Source: Chloroflexota bacterium
Lineage (GTDB): Bacteria; Chloroflexota; Dehalococcoidia; GIF9; UBA5629
Assembly: GCA_016875975.1 (NCBI GenBank)
Contig: VGOF01000101.1
Span: forward strand, 1-5,784
Length of the DNA: 5,784 nucleotides
Reading direction: 5' to 3'
The position numbers were made by a program, and so were the translations under genes. Below, piece after piece: positions 1-5,784 of this stretch (its first letter is position 1; each line of letters starts with the position of its first letter). Below the pieces are notes generated by a model. It had not been told where the DNA came from. It saw only the letters and a list, made by a program, of their open reading frames with translations, and searched no databases.

Positions 1-158
1 GTGGGCGGTACCGGAAATGGCTCCCAGTCCCGAGCCTTTAGCGGCCTTTCCTGGTGCATCCCACAGTCCACCAACAGGCTAAGACCGTTAGCAGAAAGGT
101 AATAACGAGAGCCAGTGACCCCTCGGGCTGCACCAAGAAATGTCAGCTTAGCAGGCAT
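1..158 (-). CDS. Metallo-beta-lactamase fold / beta-CASP family hydrolase, N-terminal fragment
   Basis: This is the N-terminal 52 codons of a gene that leaves the window at position 1; it is too short to stand out as an open frame. Reading from the ATG at 158-156, the protein begins MPAKLTFLGAARGVTGS and continues through a strand ending LLVDCGMHQER to RDWEPFP. The LTFLGAA-x-x-VTGS opening, the VDCG segment about 20 residues later and the D/NWEPFP stretch are typical of the first strands of the beta-CASP branch of metallo-beta-lactamases (RNase J/CPSF73-like nucleases and bacterial relatives annotated as RNA-specificity-domain proteins). The zinc-binding HxHxDH motif would lie just beyond the window edge, so activity cannot be judged. 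No clear Shine-Dalgarno sequence precedes the ATG. The gene is divergent from the substrate-binding protein gene. The fold assignment is fairly secure; the substrate, probably RNA by family, is inferred. Confidence 0.8.
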   Translation of the reverse strand, partial: MPAKLTFLGAARGVTGSRYYLSANGLSLLVDCGMHQERPLKARDWEPFPVPP

Positions 159-184
159 GATTCAAAAACAGATTAGTTCCAGAG

Positions 185-213
185 ATAATAGCAGAAGCAA
201 ACTAACAGGTAAA
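185..213 (-). promoter_or_regulatory. Candidate sigma70 promoter for the beta-CASP hydrolase gene
   Basis: On the minus strand a -35-like TTTACC (213-208) is followed by a 17-base spacer and the -10-like TATTAT (190-185). The -10 box is preceded by TGC, an extended -10 signature. Transcription would start near 178, giving a leader of about 20 nt without an obvious ribosome binding site. This is a pattern match only: the -10 is good and the -35 is weak. Confidence 0.45.
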
Positions 214-234
214 GGATAGAACACCTGGATACAA

Positions 235-263
235 TTGACCCTGCTACAAAGGCATATTATACT
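235..263 (+). promoter_or_regulatory. Candidate sigma70 promoter for the substrate-binding protein gene
   Basis: TTGACC (235-240) and TATACT (258-263) are each one base from the sigma70 consensus and are separated by the optimal 17 bases. Normal spacing puts the start of transcription near 270, about three bases before the ATG at 273. The mRNA would therefore be leaderless or nearly so, which agrees with the lack of a purine-rich ribosome binding site before this ATG. Confidence 0.6.
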
Positions 264-272
264 TGTGGGACT

Positions 273-1883
273 ATGAAAAGGATTCGGCAGGCAAAACCAT
301 TCGGCATCATCACTCTGGCACTGGCAATAACGCTGATAGCTGCGAGCTGCGTAAAAATCACTCCACCAAGTAGCCCACCGGCTGGAGAAAGCGGAGTGCT
401 CAACCTCTGGGACACCGGGCCATACACTATGGACCCTGCCATCTCCAGCGAACTCACTTCTCATACTTACGTGATGCAGGTCTTCAGTGGGTTGGTACGA
501 CTGGATGAACACCTAAAACCAGCTCCAGATATTGCCGAAAGCTGGGACAGAAGTCCTGACGGGAAGACATACACTTTTCACCTACGACCAGACGCCAGGT
601 TTCACGACGGCACTAAAGTCACAGCCTACGATTTCAAGTACTCCTGGGACAGGGCCTGCAACCCCAGGACAGGCTCGCAGACAGCCTCTTCATACCTGCT
701 AGACATCGTCGGGGTAAAGGATGTGCTGGAGGGAAAAGCGAAGGAAATCAGCGGTGTGCGAGTTATTAATGACCGCACGCTCGAGGTCACTATAGACGCT
801 CCCAAGGCTTATTTCCTGGCCAAGCTGGCATACCCCACTGCCTTTGTAGTGCAAAAAGCCAACGTGGAGACGGGTCGTGAATGGTGGCGCAAGCCCAACG
901 GCACTGGCCCCTTCAAGATAACAGAATGGAGAGAAGGGCAATTGCTGGTCATGGAACCGAACGGGTATCACTGGCAAGCCCCTGCCAAAATCAGCAAGGT
1001 GGCCTTTCACCTGCTAGCAGGTATGCCCATGTCTATGTATGAGATGGGAGAAATAGATGTAGCCCCCGTCTATGAACACTTTGCCGACAAGGTAACAGAC
1101 AAGAACGGCCCCTTCTATAAAGAACTGGCAATTTTTCCCGAGCTCAGCCTGTTTTACGCCGGTTTCAACACAACTAAGCCACCCTTCGATGATGCCAACA
1201 TCCGCAAAGCTTTCTGCCACGCTGTCAACAAAGAGCGCATCATCAAGCTGATTCTGAAAGGCATGAGCATCAAGGCAAATGGCATTCTGCCCGTAGGCAT
1301 GCCCGGCTACAACGAAAACCTACGCGGCCTAGATTATGACCCAGCTAAAGCTATGAGCCTTATCGCGGCATCCAAATACAAGGCCCCTGAGAACCTACCG
1401 CCAATAACGGTCACTATATCCGGCGAAGGCGGTGACATACCGGAATACTTAGGCGCCCTCATCCAAGACTGGAAACAAAATCTCGGCGTGGAAATCACTG
1501 TGAGGCAACTCGAGATGGAAATCTTCTCACAGCCACGGACTCTAAAGCAGGAACTAGACGAGATTTTCATCTCTGGCTGGATTGCCGACTACCCGGACCC
1601 ACAGGATTTTCTAGATATCCTGTTTCGCAGCCGGGCTGATTATAATGCTGGCAACTACACCAATCCAGAGGCAGACAGCCTGCTCGACCAAGCAGCCGTC
1701 GAAATGGATGAGGCTAAGAGGCTGATCATGTACCAGAAAGCTGAACAGATAATGGTAGACGAGGCTGCCTGCTTGCCGCTATGGTTCAACACCAACTATA
1801 TACTGATAAGGCCTCATATCAAAAACTACAAGCTCAACGCCCTGGGAATACCATCCCTCACTGAGGTATACATAGAACGGTAA
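273..1883 (+). CDS. ABC transporter substrate-binding lipoprotein, family 5 (oligopeptide/dipeptide type)
   Basis: This 536-residue protein is an extracytoplasmic solute-binding protein of the OppA/DppA type (SBP family 5), which captures peptides or related solutes for an ABC importer. Residues 1-25 form a lipoprotein signal peptide: a basic start (MKRIRQAK), a hydrophobic core and a lipobox-like AAS before Cys26, so the mature protein should be lipid-anchored outside the membrane. A Ser/Pro-rich linker follows (about 30-40). The family signature is seen at about 87-120 (AESW, SPDGKTYTFHLRPD, FHDG, TAYDF), with NGTGPFKITEW at 209-219, FDDANIRKAFCHAVNKERI at 305-323 and the C-lobe segment GWIADYPDPQDFLD at 435-448. 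Length is normal. The start is fixed by the signal peptide. No permease or ATPase genes are in the window, so the partner transporter is unknown. The deacetylase gene follows after 16 bp, probably in the same transcript. The ligand cannot be read from sequence. Confidence 0.93.
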   Translation: MKRIRQAKPFGIITLALAITLIAASCVKITPPSSPPAGESGVLNLWDTGPYTMDPAISSELTSHTYVMQVFSGLVRLDEHLKPAPDIAESWDRSPDGKTYTFHLRPDARFHDGTKVTAYDFKYSWDRACNPRTGSQTASSYLLDIVGVKDVLEGKAKEISGVRVINDRTLEVTIDAPKAYFLAKLAYPTAFVVQKANVETGREWWRKPNGTGPFKITEWREGQLLVMEPNGYHWQAPAKISKVAFHLLAGMPMSMYEMGEIDVAPVYEHFADKVTDKNGPFYKELAIFPELSLFYAGFNTTKPPFDDANIRKAFCHAVNKERIIKLILKGMSIKANGILPVGMPGYNENLRGLDYDPAKAMSLIAASKYKAPENLPPITVTISGEGGDIPEYLGALIQDWKQNLGVEITVRQLEMEIFSQPRTLKQELDEIFISGWIADYPDPQDFLDILFRSRADYNAGNYTNPEADSLLDQAAVEMDEAKRLIMYQKAEQIMVDEAACLPLWFNTNYILIRPHIKNYKLNALGIPSLTEVYIER

Positions 1884-1899
1884 AGGAAACGGACTCTTA

Positions 1900-2937
1900 A
1901 TGGCTGTGGGATTGGTCTATGACCCCGTATATCTGGAGCACGATATTGGCACACATGTTGAAAATGTTCAGAGACTGACCTCCACCTTAGCCCTGCTCGA
2001 AGAGAACCACCTGAAAGACAAACTCCACATCCTGCAACCACGCCCAGCCACACTGGAGGAACTCTCCAAAGTCCACGCTCCTGAATATATCGCGCAGATA
2101 AAGCGCTATTCCGAGCAAGGCGGTGGATATATATACGCCGATACCGCGATGTCCAATGGCTCCTACAACGCAGCGCTCCATGCCGCCGGTGGTGTTCTCA
2201 CAGCAATCGACGCCGTAATGAGCAAAAGAGTAGACACCGCCTTTGCACTGGTCAGGCCCCCAGGTCACCACGCTACCTGCTGGCAAGCAATGGGTTTCTG
2301 CCTCTTCAACAACGTGGCTGTAGCTGCCAAGTACGCATTGTCCAATTTCAACCTGGAGCGCATCCTCATCGTCGATTTCGACGTGCATCACGGAAACGGC
2401 ACGCAGGATGCTTTCTATGCTGACCAACACGTCCTGTATTTCTCCACTCACGAATACCCCCTTTACCCAGGAACGGGCGGCATCGATGAGACAGGCACCA
2501 GAGAAGGGGAAGGTTATACCGTCAATATACCCATGCTCGCTGGCTGGGGAGACCATGAGTACCAGGCAATTTTTGAGGATGTCCTGGCACCAATCGCCAA
2601 GCGCTTCCAGCCCCAACTCATGCTGGTATCAGCCGGCTATGATACACACTGGGCCGACCACATAGCCATGATGGAGATGAGCATCCCAGGCTTTGCCCGC
2701 CTGGCGGAAATCCTGAAGACATTGGCCAATATGTTATGTCAAGGAAGATTGGTCTTTGCTCTGGAAGGCGGCTATCACCTCGAAGCCTTATCCCACTCCA
2801 TCTCTGCCACACTCAACGTCTTGTTGGGAAATAACGAAATCTCAGACCCGCTGGGCAGAAAAGAAGCACACAGAAGACCGGTCAGCTTCGACCAGTTCGC
2901 CGCCATGATAAAAGACATCCACCGCACCTGGTTCTAG
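1900..2937 (+). CDS. Zinc-dependent deacetylase of the histone deacetylase / acetylpolyamine amidohydrolase superfamily
   Basis: This 345-residue cytoplasmic protein has no signal peptide or membrane segment. The family hydrolyses acetyl-amide bonds on lysines, polyamines or other acetylated amines through a zinc-activated water. All expected active-site elements are visible: RPPGHH at 119-124 with the tandem His123/His124, then GFCLFNN (132-138), then DFDVHHGNGTQ at 159-169 carrying zinc ligands Asp161 and His163, then SAGYDTH at 244-250 with third ligand Asp248, and EGGY at 289-292 with the transition-state Tyr292. It should therefore be active. The N-terminal pattern (YDPVYLEHDIG, ENVQRL) resembles class II-like bacterial enzymes; AcuC-type acetyl-lysine deacetylase is an alternative. 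The ATG lies 12 bases after an AAAGGAAA ribosome binding site that overlaps the upstream stop codon, which supports cotranscription with the substrate-binding protein. The true substrate is unknown. Confidence 0.93.
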   Translation: MAVGLVYDPVYLEHDIGTHVENVQRLTSTLALLEENHLKDKLHILQPRPATLEELSKVHAPEYIAQIKRYSEQGGGYIYADTAMSNGSYNAALHAAGGVLTAIDAVMSKRVDTAFALVRPPGHHATCWQAMGFCLFNNVAVAAKYALSNFNLERILIVDFDVHHGNGTQDAFYADQHVLYFSTHEYPLYPGTGGIDETGTREGEGYTVNIPMLAGWGDHEYQAIFEDVLAPIAKRFQPQLMLVSAGYDTHWADHIAMMEMSIPGFARLAEILKTLANMLCQGRLVFALEGGYHLEALSHSISATLNVLLGNNEISDPLGRKEAHRRPVSFDQFAAMIKDIHRTWF

Positions 2938-2949
2938 CGGATTTATTAT

Positions 2950-3837
2950 CTATTTCGCTCTTCTGAAACCCCTGTCCCAGACCACCAATAGCTGGCCAGC
3001 AATGCACAGCGAACAGTAAATGCCAGTTGCAATACCCAAAAATAGCGCCAGCACCAGGTTTTGTATAGTGATACCACCGAAAAGATAGAGCGCTACTATA
3101 ACAAAAAGCGTAGCCAGCCCCGTGTTCATCGAGCGCCCCACAGACTCCATGATACCGCAGTTCACAGTGACCGCAAAGTCTTTGCTAATCCCACGCTTGG
3201 TGTTCTCACGAATACGGTCGAAGACCACCACAATGTTGTTCACGCTGACACCGACCACCGCCAGCACACCGGTGACAAAAAGGGAATCGACCTCCACGTT
3301 AGCCAGCCAACCCAAAATTGAAAAGACTGCTATGACCACCAGTAAATCATGGACCAACGCTATCACCGCACAGGTGCCCCAACGAAAAGGATTAGGCATC
3401 TTTCGGAAAGCCCACGATATGTAGAGCAAAATAGCTATCGATGCAACAGCGATAGCTATCAGCGTATTGCGCACGGTGCCTTTGGCTACAACGGGCGAGA
3501 CGGTATATATGTTACGAACAGTAACCTCTGTCCCCAGCCCAACTTCCAACCCATCCCGTAATTCCTTGTTCTTCTCTGTTGACAGTTCTTGGAGACGAAG
3601 GAAGTATTCGTTCTTGCCTGCGGGCTGAATAATCACCTTATCATAGCCCAACTCATCCAGCTCCTGCCGCAACTGTCCTATTTCTATTTCCTTGTCGAAC
3701 TGCAGGGTCATAGCCGTGCCACTACTAAAATCCACTCCTGGCTTCAGTCCGAAAACTGCCAGAAAAATCAAGCCGGGAACAATTAGAACGACCGAGATTA
3801 TGAAGAACAGGTTTCTCTTACCAACAAAGTCAATCAT
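2950..3837 (-). CDS. secF: Protein translocase subunit SecF
   Basis: SecF (295 residues) pairs with SecD in the membrane complex that uses the proton gradient to pull exported proteins from the SecYEG channel. It has a hydrophobic segment at about 9-30, an extracytoplasmic domain opening with KPGVDFSSGTAM (32-43), and five further membrane segments between about 122 and 288. The fourth carries the family motif as SVNNIVVVFDRIREN (198-212). Arg235 (GRSMNTG) matches the essential Arg of Thermus thermophilus SecDF (R671), but Asn201 replaces the usual Asp exactly 34 residues before it. The start is the ATG at 3837-3835, overlapping the secD stop by one base (TAATG), with GGAG at 3851-3848 ten bases upstream. 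The frame stays open back to 4065, but that extension lies wholly inside secD and does not resemble SecF. The gene converges on the deacetylase gene. Confidence 0.96.
   Translation of the reverse strand: MIDFVGKRNLFFIISVVLIVPGLIFLAVFGLKPGVDFSSGTAMTLQFDKEIEIGQLRQELDELGYDKVIIQPAGKNEYFLRLQELSTEKNKELRDGLEVGLGTEVTVRNIYTVSPVVAKGTVRNTLIAIAVASIAILLYISWAFRKMPNPFRWGTCAVIALVHDLLVVIAVFSILGWLANVEVDSLFVTGVLAVVGVSVNNIVVVFDRIRENTKRGISKDFAVTVNCGIMESVGRSMNTGLATLFVIVALYLFGGITIQNLVLALFLGIATGIYCSLCIAGQLLVVWDRGFRRAK
3431..3459. repeat. Perfect 10-bp inverted repeat inside secF
   Basis: ATAGCTATCG (3431-3440) and its exact reverse complement CGATAGCTAT (3450-3459) flank a 9-base loop. Each arm contains the 8-bp palindrome ATAGCTAT. 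In the secF mRNA this could form a 10-bp stem. It encodes the small hydrophobic residues 127-136 of SecF (I-A-I-A-V-A-S-I-A-I), so codon choice for a repetitive Ile/Ala membrane segment may explain it. Confidence 0.7.
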
Positions 3838-5171
3838 TATTTCATCACTCCATAAGCGCTGGGACGTGTCGCCATGTGGGAACCCACAACCGTACGCAGG
3901 AAAGTCCTGGTTACTATCACCTGCGTAAACATACTCAAGGCAGTACCAATGAACAGCGTGGTGGCAAAACCCATAACCATGAAGTTGCCAAATCTGCTGC
4001 CCAGCCAGTAAAGGACAATACAGACGATGAATACCGTAATATTGCTGTCCCATATTGCAGTCCACGACTGACGGAAGCTGCCCTCCACCGCCGCTTGAAG
4101 TGTGCGTTTAGCTCTCAGTTCCTCCTTCAAGCGTTCGGCCACAAGCACATTGCCATCCACACCCATGCCCACGGAAACAATGAAGCCAGCAATACCAGGC
4201 AAGGTCAGCACCACAGGAATCAGCTTGAAAATAGCCAGCGTGAGAACTCCATACACAATCAAAGCCAGGCAGGCTACCAGGCCGGAGACACGGTAGTAGG
4301 CTATCATGAACACAACCACCATAGCCGAACCGATTATGCCAGCAATCAGACTCTTCCTCAGCGAATCTTCGCCCAGCGTGGCTCCAACAGTCATGTTCTG
4401 CACCAGCTCCAACGGCACATCCAGGGAGCCTGAGTTAAGCTGGATGGCTAATGTCCTGGCTTCCTGCAGGTTCAACCCGGTAATAACACCTTTCTCCTTG
4501 ATCACTGCTTGCACAGTGGGCCACGAAATCGGCACTCCATCCAGATATATACCCAGAGGTTTCTGCAGATTGCGCTTGGTTATCTGCTCAAACAGGATGG
4601 CACCCTCATCATTCCATTCAAAGGCTACCTCAGGCCTATTAGTCTGCGGCTCTAAGACGACTTTAGCATTGGGCTTCAAATATTTGCCGGTAAGCTCCTT
4701 TTCTTTGCCATCGCTACCAGTAGCTGTAGCCAGGGCTTGCCACTTAGGCATACCCTGCTCATCGGAAACCATCCGCCCGCTTTGGTCTAGCTCCATCTCC
4801 CTGAAATCCAACTCCGCCGTTTTGCCGATAAGATTGATGGCTTCATCGATGTCTTTTACCCCAGGAAGCTGAACCAGGATGAAGTCGCCGTCCTCACTGC
4901 GAATGGTCTGAATCACTGGCTCGGTGACACCATAGGCATTAACACGACGCTCAATCTTTTGCTTCACACCTTCAATCACATCTGTATCTGATTGCGATGG
5001 GTCTTTCTTGGCCAGGTCTATCTTATACACCAGGTGGCTACCTCCACGAAGGTCAAGCCCCAGTGTAAAATCCTTCCTACCAAATATATCCGTACCCGGC
5101 CATACCACCCACAGGGCAACACAGAAAAGGGCAAGGATAAAAAAGAGCAGAGAGACGTTTCCTTTTCTCAA
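3837..5171 (-). CDS. secD: Protein translocase subunit SecD
   Basis: SecD (444 residues) is the partner of SecF in proton-driven late-stage Sec export; its size is typical of the shorter SecD forms. In order: a membrane anchor at about 7-25; TLGLDLRGGSHLVY (36-49) at the start of the large extracytoplasmic P1 domain; ELDFRE (120-125); EVAFEWNDEGAILFEQIT (181-198); ITGLNLQEARTLAIQLNSG (230-248) with VPLEL (252-256); then TVGATLG (261-267) leading into five membrane segments. GMGVDGNVLVAERLKEE (335-351) carries Asp339, the counterpart of the proton-relay Asp340 of T. thermophilus SecDF. The start is TTG at 5171-5169: an in-frame TGA at 5183-5181 rules out a longer form, the only other codon option is an ATT at 5180, and AAGGAG lies at 5189-5184. 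No yajC gene is adjacent; an HD-domain gene ends 59 bp upstream. Confidence 0.96.
   Translation of the reverse strand: MRKGNVSLLFFILALFCVALWVVWPGTDIFGRKDFTLGLDLRGGSHLVYKIDLAKKDPSQSDTDVIEGVKQKIERRVNAYGVTEPVIQTIRSEDGDFILVQLPGVKDIDEAINLIGKTAELDFREMELDQSGRMVSDEQGMPKWQALATATGSDGKEKELTGKYLKPNAKVVLEPQTNRPEVAFEWNDEGAILFEQITKRNLQKPLGIYLDGVPISWPTVQAVIKEKGVITGLNLQEARTLAIQLNSGSLDVPLELVQNMTVGATLGEDSLRKSLIAGIIGSAMVVVFMIAYYRVSGLVACLALIVYGVLTLAIFKLIPVVLTLPGIAGFIVSVGMGVDGNVLVAERLKEELRAKRTLQAAVEGSFRQSWTAIWDSNITVFIVCIVLYWLGSRFGNFMVMGFATTLFIGTALSMFTQVIVTRTFLRTVVGSHMATRPSAYGVMK
3848..3851 (-). promoter_or_regulatory. secF: Ribosome binding site of secF
   Basis: GGAG on the minus strand lies ten bases before the ATG at 3837, inside the last codons of secD. 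It supports the short SecF start and, with the TAATG overlap, coupled translation of SecD and SecF. Confidence 0.7.
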
Positions 5172-5183
5172 TTGACCAATTCA

Positions 5184-5189
5184 CTCCTT
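5184..5189 (-). promoter_or_regulatory. secD: Ribosome binding site of secD
   Basis: AAGGAG on the minus strand is a strong Shine-Dalgarno match 12 bases before the TTG at 5171. It decides in favour of this non-ATG start: the ATT at 5180 would be only three bases away, and an in-frame TGA at 5183-5181 blocks anything longer. Confidence 0.75.
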
Positions 5190-5195
5190 ATGTTA

Positions 5196-5224
5196 TTTAT
5201 AACCACCTCTACCCACCCCAACAA
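5196..5224 (-). promoter_or_regulatory. Weak candidate promoter upstream of secD
   Basis: On the minus strand TATAAA (5201-5196) makes a good -10 box, with TTGTTG (5224-5219) 17 bases upstream as a poor -35. The start would fall near 5189, right at the secD ribosome binding site, leaving an unusually short leader. secD could equally be transcribed from upstream together with the HD-domain gene. Confidence 0.3.
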
Positions 5225-5230
5225 AAATCA

Positions 5231-5784
5231 TTAACAAGCTGCACTGCAATGTCGCTTTTCCATCTTCATGCGCACCAGTACTATTGCATCTTCCTTCGTA
5301 TTCAATTCGCCAGCGGCTTGCGCCTCACGCACCTCCGTCAGCAACTCGCCTACCAGCGGCCCCGGGCTAATACCAAGAACATCCATTATATCATGTCCAT
5401 CAATTAGCTTAACGGGCATGACCTCGGCTTCCTGCCTCGCATGCTCCGCCAACACATAGTTGACAACATGATTATGCTGCTTCCATTGCTCCACATCCAG
5501 GTTCGGCCCACCTGTAGCCAGATAGTCCGCCAGAGCCAGGAACAGGATATCGATGCCTGCTCCCTCAGTATCCCTAAAATAGCGGAAGACAGCCCGGCGC
5601 GTGGGCAAGCCTTCGTTCGACATCTGAGCCGGACGCAGATGATGATATATCAGATTCTCCACCAACCTGCTCTCGCGACTGCTGAAACGCAATCTCGCCA
5701 GAATGGCAGCCGCCATGGAAGCACCGATTTTGCCGTGTCCCAAAAACCGCGTCTTGCCTGTCTCCTCCGTAGTCTTGGTGGCCG
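5231..5784 (-). CDS. CCA-adding enzyme / poly(A) polymerase-like protein with HD domain, C-terminal fragment
   Basis: This is the C-terminal 183 residues of a gene whose start lies beyond the right edge; the frame is open to position 5784. A TTG at 5743 is not the real start, because family-like sequence (TGKTRF) continues upstream of it. The visible part resembles the HD-domain half of tRNA nucleotidyltransferase/poly(A) polymerase proteins: LGHGKIGASMAAAILARLRFS with its metal-site type His (5737-5735), then IYHHLRP (the two His at 5644-5639), then FRDTEGAGIDILFLALADYLAT, and near the end DIMDVLGISPGPLVGELLTEV followed by EAQAAGELNTKEDA. The last block is the characteristic C-terminal element of these enzymes, which add or repair tRNA 3' ends or add A tails. 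The nucleotidyltransferase domain and first HD residues would be outside the window, so whether it is a true CCA enzyme or only an HD hydrolase cannot be decided here. It ends 59 bp before secD. Confidence 0.8.
   Translation of the reverse strand, partial: ATKTTEETGKTRFLGHGKIGASMAAAILARLRFSSRESRLVENLIYHHLRPAQMSNEGLPTRRAVFRYFRDTEGAGIDILFLALADYLATGGPNLDVEQWKQHNHVVNYVLAEHARQEAEVMPVKLIDGHDIMDVLGISPGPLVGELLTEVREAQAAGELNTKEDAIVLVRMKMEKRHCSAAC

Larger units (their letters stand above)
159..272. other. Divergent intergenic region
   Basis: These 114 bp separate the divergent beta-CASP hydrolase and substrate-binding protein genes. They hold the two promoter candidates (minus-strand boxes at 185-213, plus-strand boxes at 235-263), which do not overlap and are 21 bp apart. 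I see no convincing operator palindrome, riboswitch or small gene. Confidence 0.6.

Noticed and set aside
162..512. Minus-strand open frame of 116 codons crossing the divergent intergenic region
   Set aside because: It overlaps the signal peptide region of a well-supported plus-strand gene, resembles no known protein and covers the promoter candidates. It is a chance frame.
1987..2616. Minus-strand open frame of 209 codons inside the deacetylase gene
   Set aside because: The plus-strand frame contains every catalytic motif of the deacetylase family; this antisense frame shows no recognisable domain.
2936..2959. Possible terminator hairpin AGCGGA / TTCGCT between the convergent genes
   Set aside because: The stem is only six pairs with a G-T wobble and an 11-base loop, has no clear T tract, and the pairing is worse on the minus strand.
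3838..4065. 76-codon N-terminal extension of SecF in the same frame
   Set aside because: The stretch lies entirely inside the secD coding region, its residues do not resemble SecF, and a ribosome binding site and stop-start overlap support the ATG at 3837.
3876..4872. Two long plus-strand open frames (3876-4433 and 4306-4872) opposite secD
   Set aside because: They are antisense shadows of secD, with low-complexity polar composition and no family motifs.
5741..5743. TTG as the start codon of the HD-domain gene
   Set aside because: The frame stays open to the window edge and the upstream residues (TGKTRF) fit the family, so the real start lies outside the window.
1..5784. tRNA, rRNA, CRISPR, insertion sequences, phage or defence genes
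   Set aside because: I looked on both strands and found no cloverleaf, spaced repeat array, terminal inverted repeats or transposase/integrase-like coding sequence.

Overview
The window looks like ordinary chromosome of an anaerobic-type bacterium. My best guess is Chloroflexota, possibly the Dehalococcoidia. That guess rests on the overall style of the proteins (a beta-CASP hydrolase, a class II-like deacetylase, separate SecD and SecF, and a CCA/poly(A)-polymerase-like HD protein) and on roughly balanced base composition. No marker gene settles the taxonomy. I see no tRNA, rRNA, CRISPR array, insertion sequence or phage gene.

Layout. Positions 1-158 (minus strand) hold the first 52 codons of a metallo-beta-lactamase/beta-CASP hydrolase that runs off the left edge. 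A 114-bp divergent intergenic region (159-272) follows, with one good sigma70-type promoter candidate facing each way. On the plus strand come a family 5 (oligopeptide/dipeptide type) ABC substrate-binding lipoprotein (273-1883) and, 16 bp later, a zinc-dependent histone-deacetylase-fold amidohydrolase (1900-2937). They are probably cotranscribed. The right half is read from the minus strand: the C-terminal part of a CCA-adding enzyme/poly(A) polymerase-like protein with an HD domain (5784-5231, truncated by the window), then secD (5171-3837) and secF (3837-2950). The secD stop and secF start share one base (TAATG). The deacetylase and secF converge with only 12 bp between their stop codons.

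How the genes work together. SecD and SecF form the accessory membrane complex that uses the proton motive force to complete Sec-dependent export; the substrate-binding lipoprotein is itself a likely Sec client. The lipoprotein has no permease or ATPase genes beside it in the window. Its pairing with a cytoplasmic deacetylase hints at uptake and deacetylation of an acetylated amine or peptide, but this is only inferred from position.

I found no clearly undescribed system. The observations most worth checking are an Asn in SecF where the family normally has a proton-pathway Asp, a promoter that would give the substrate-binding protein an essentially leaderless mRNA, the lipoprotein/deacetylase pairing, and a perfect 10-bp inverted repeat inside secF.
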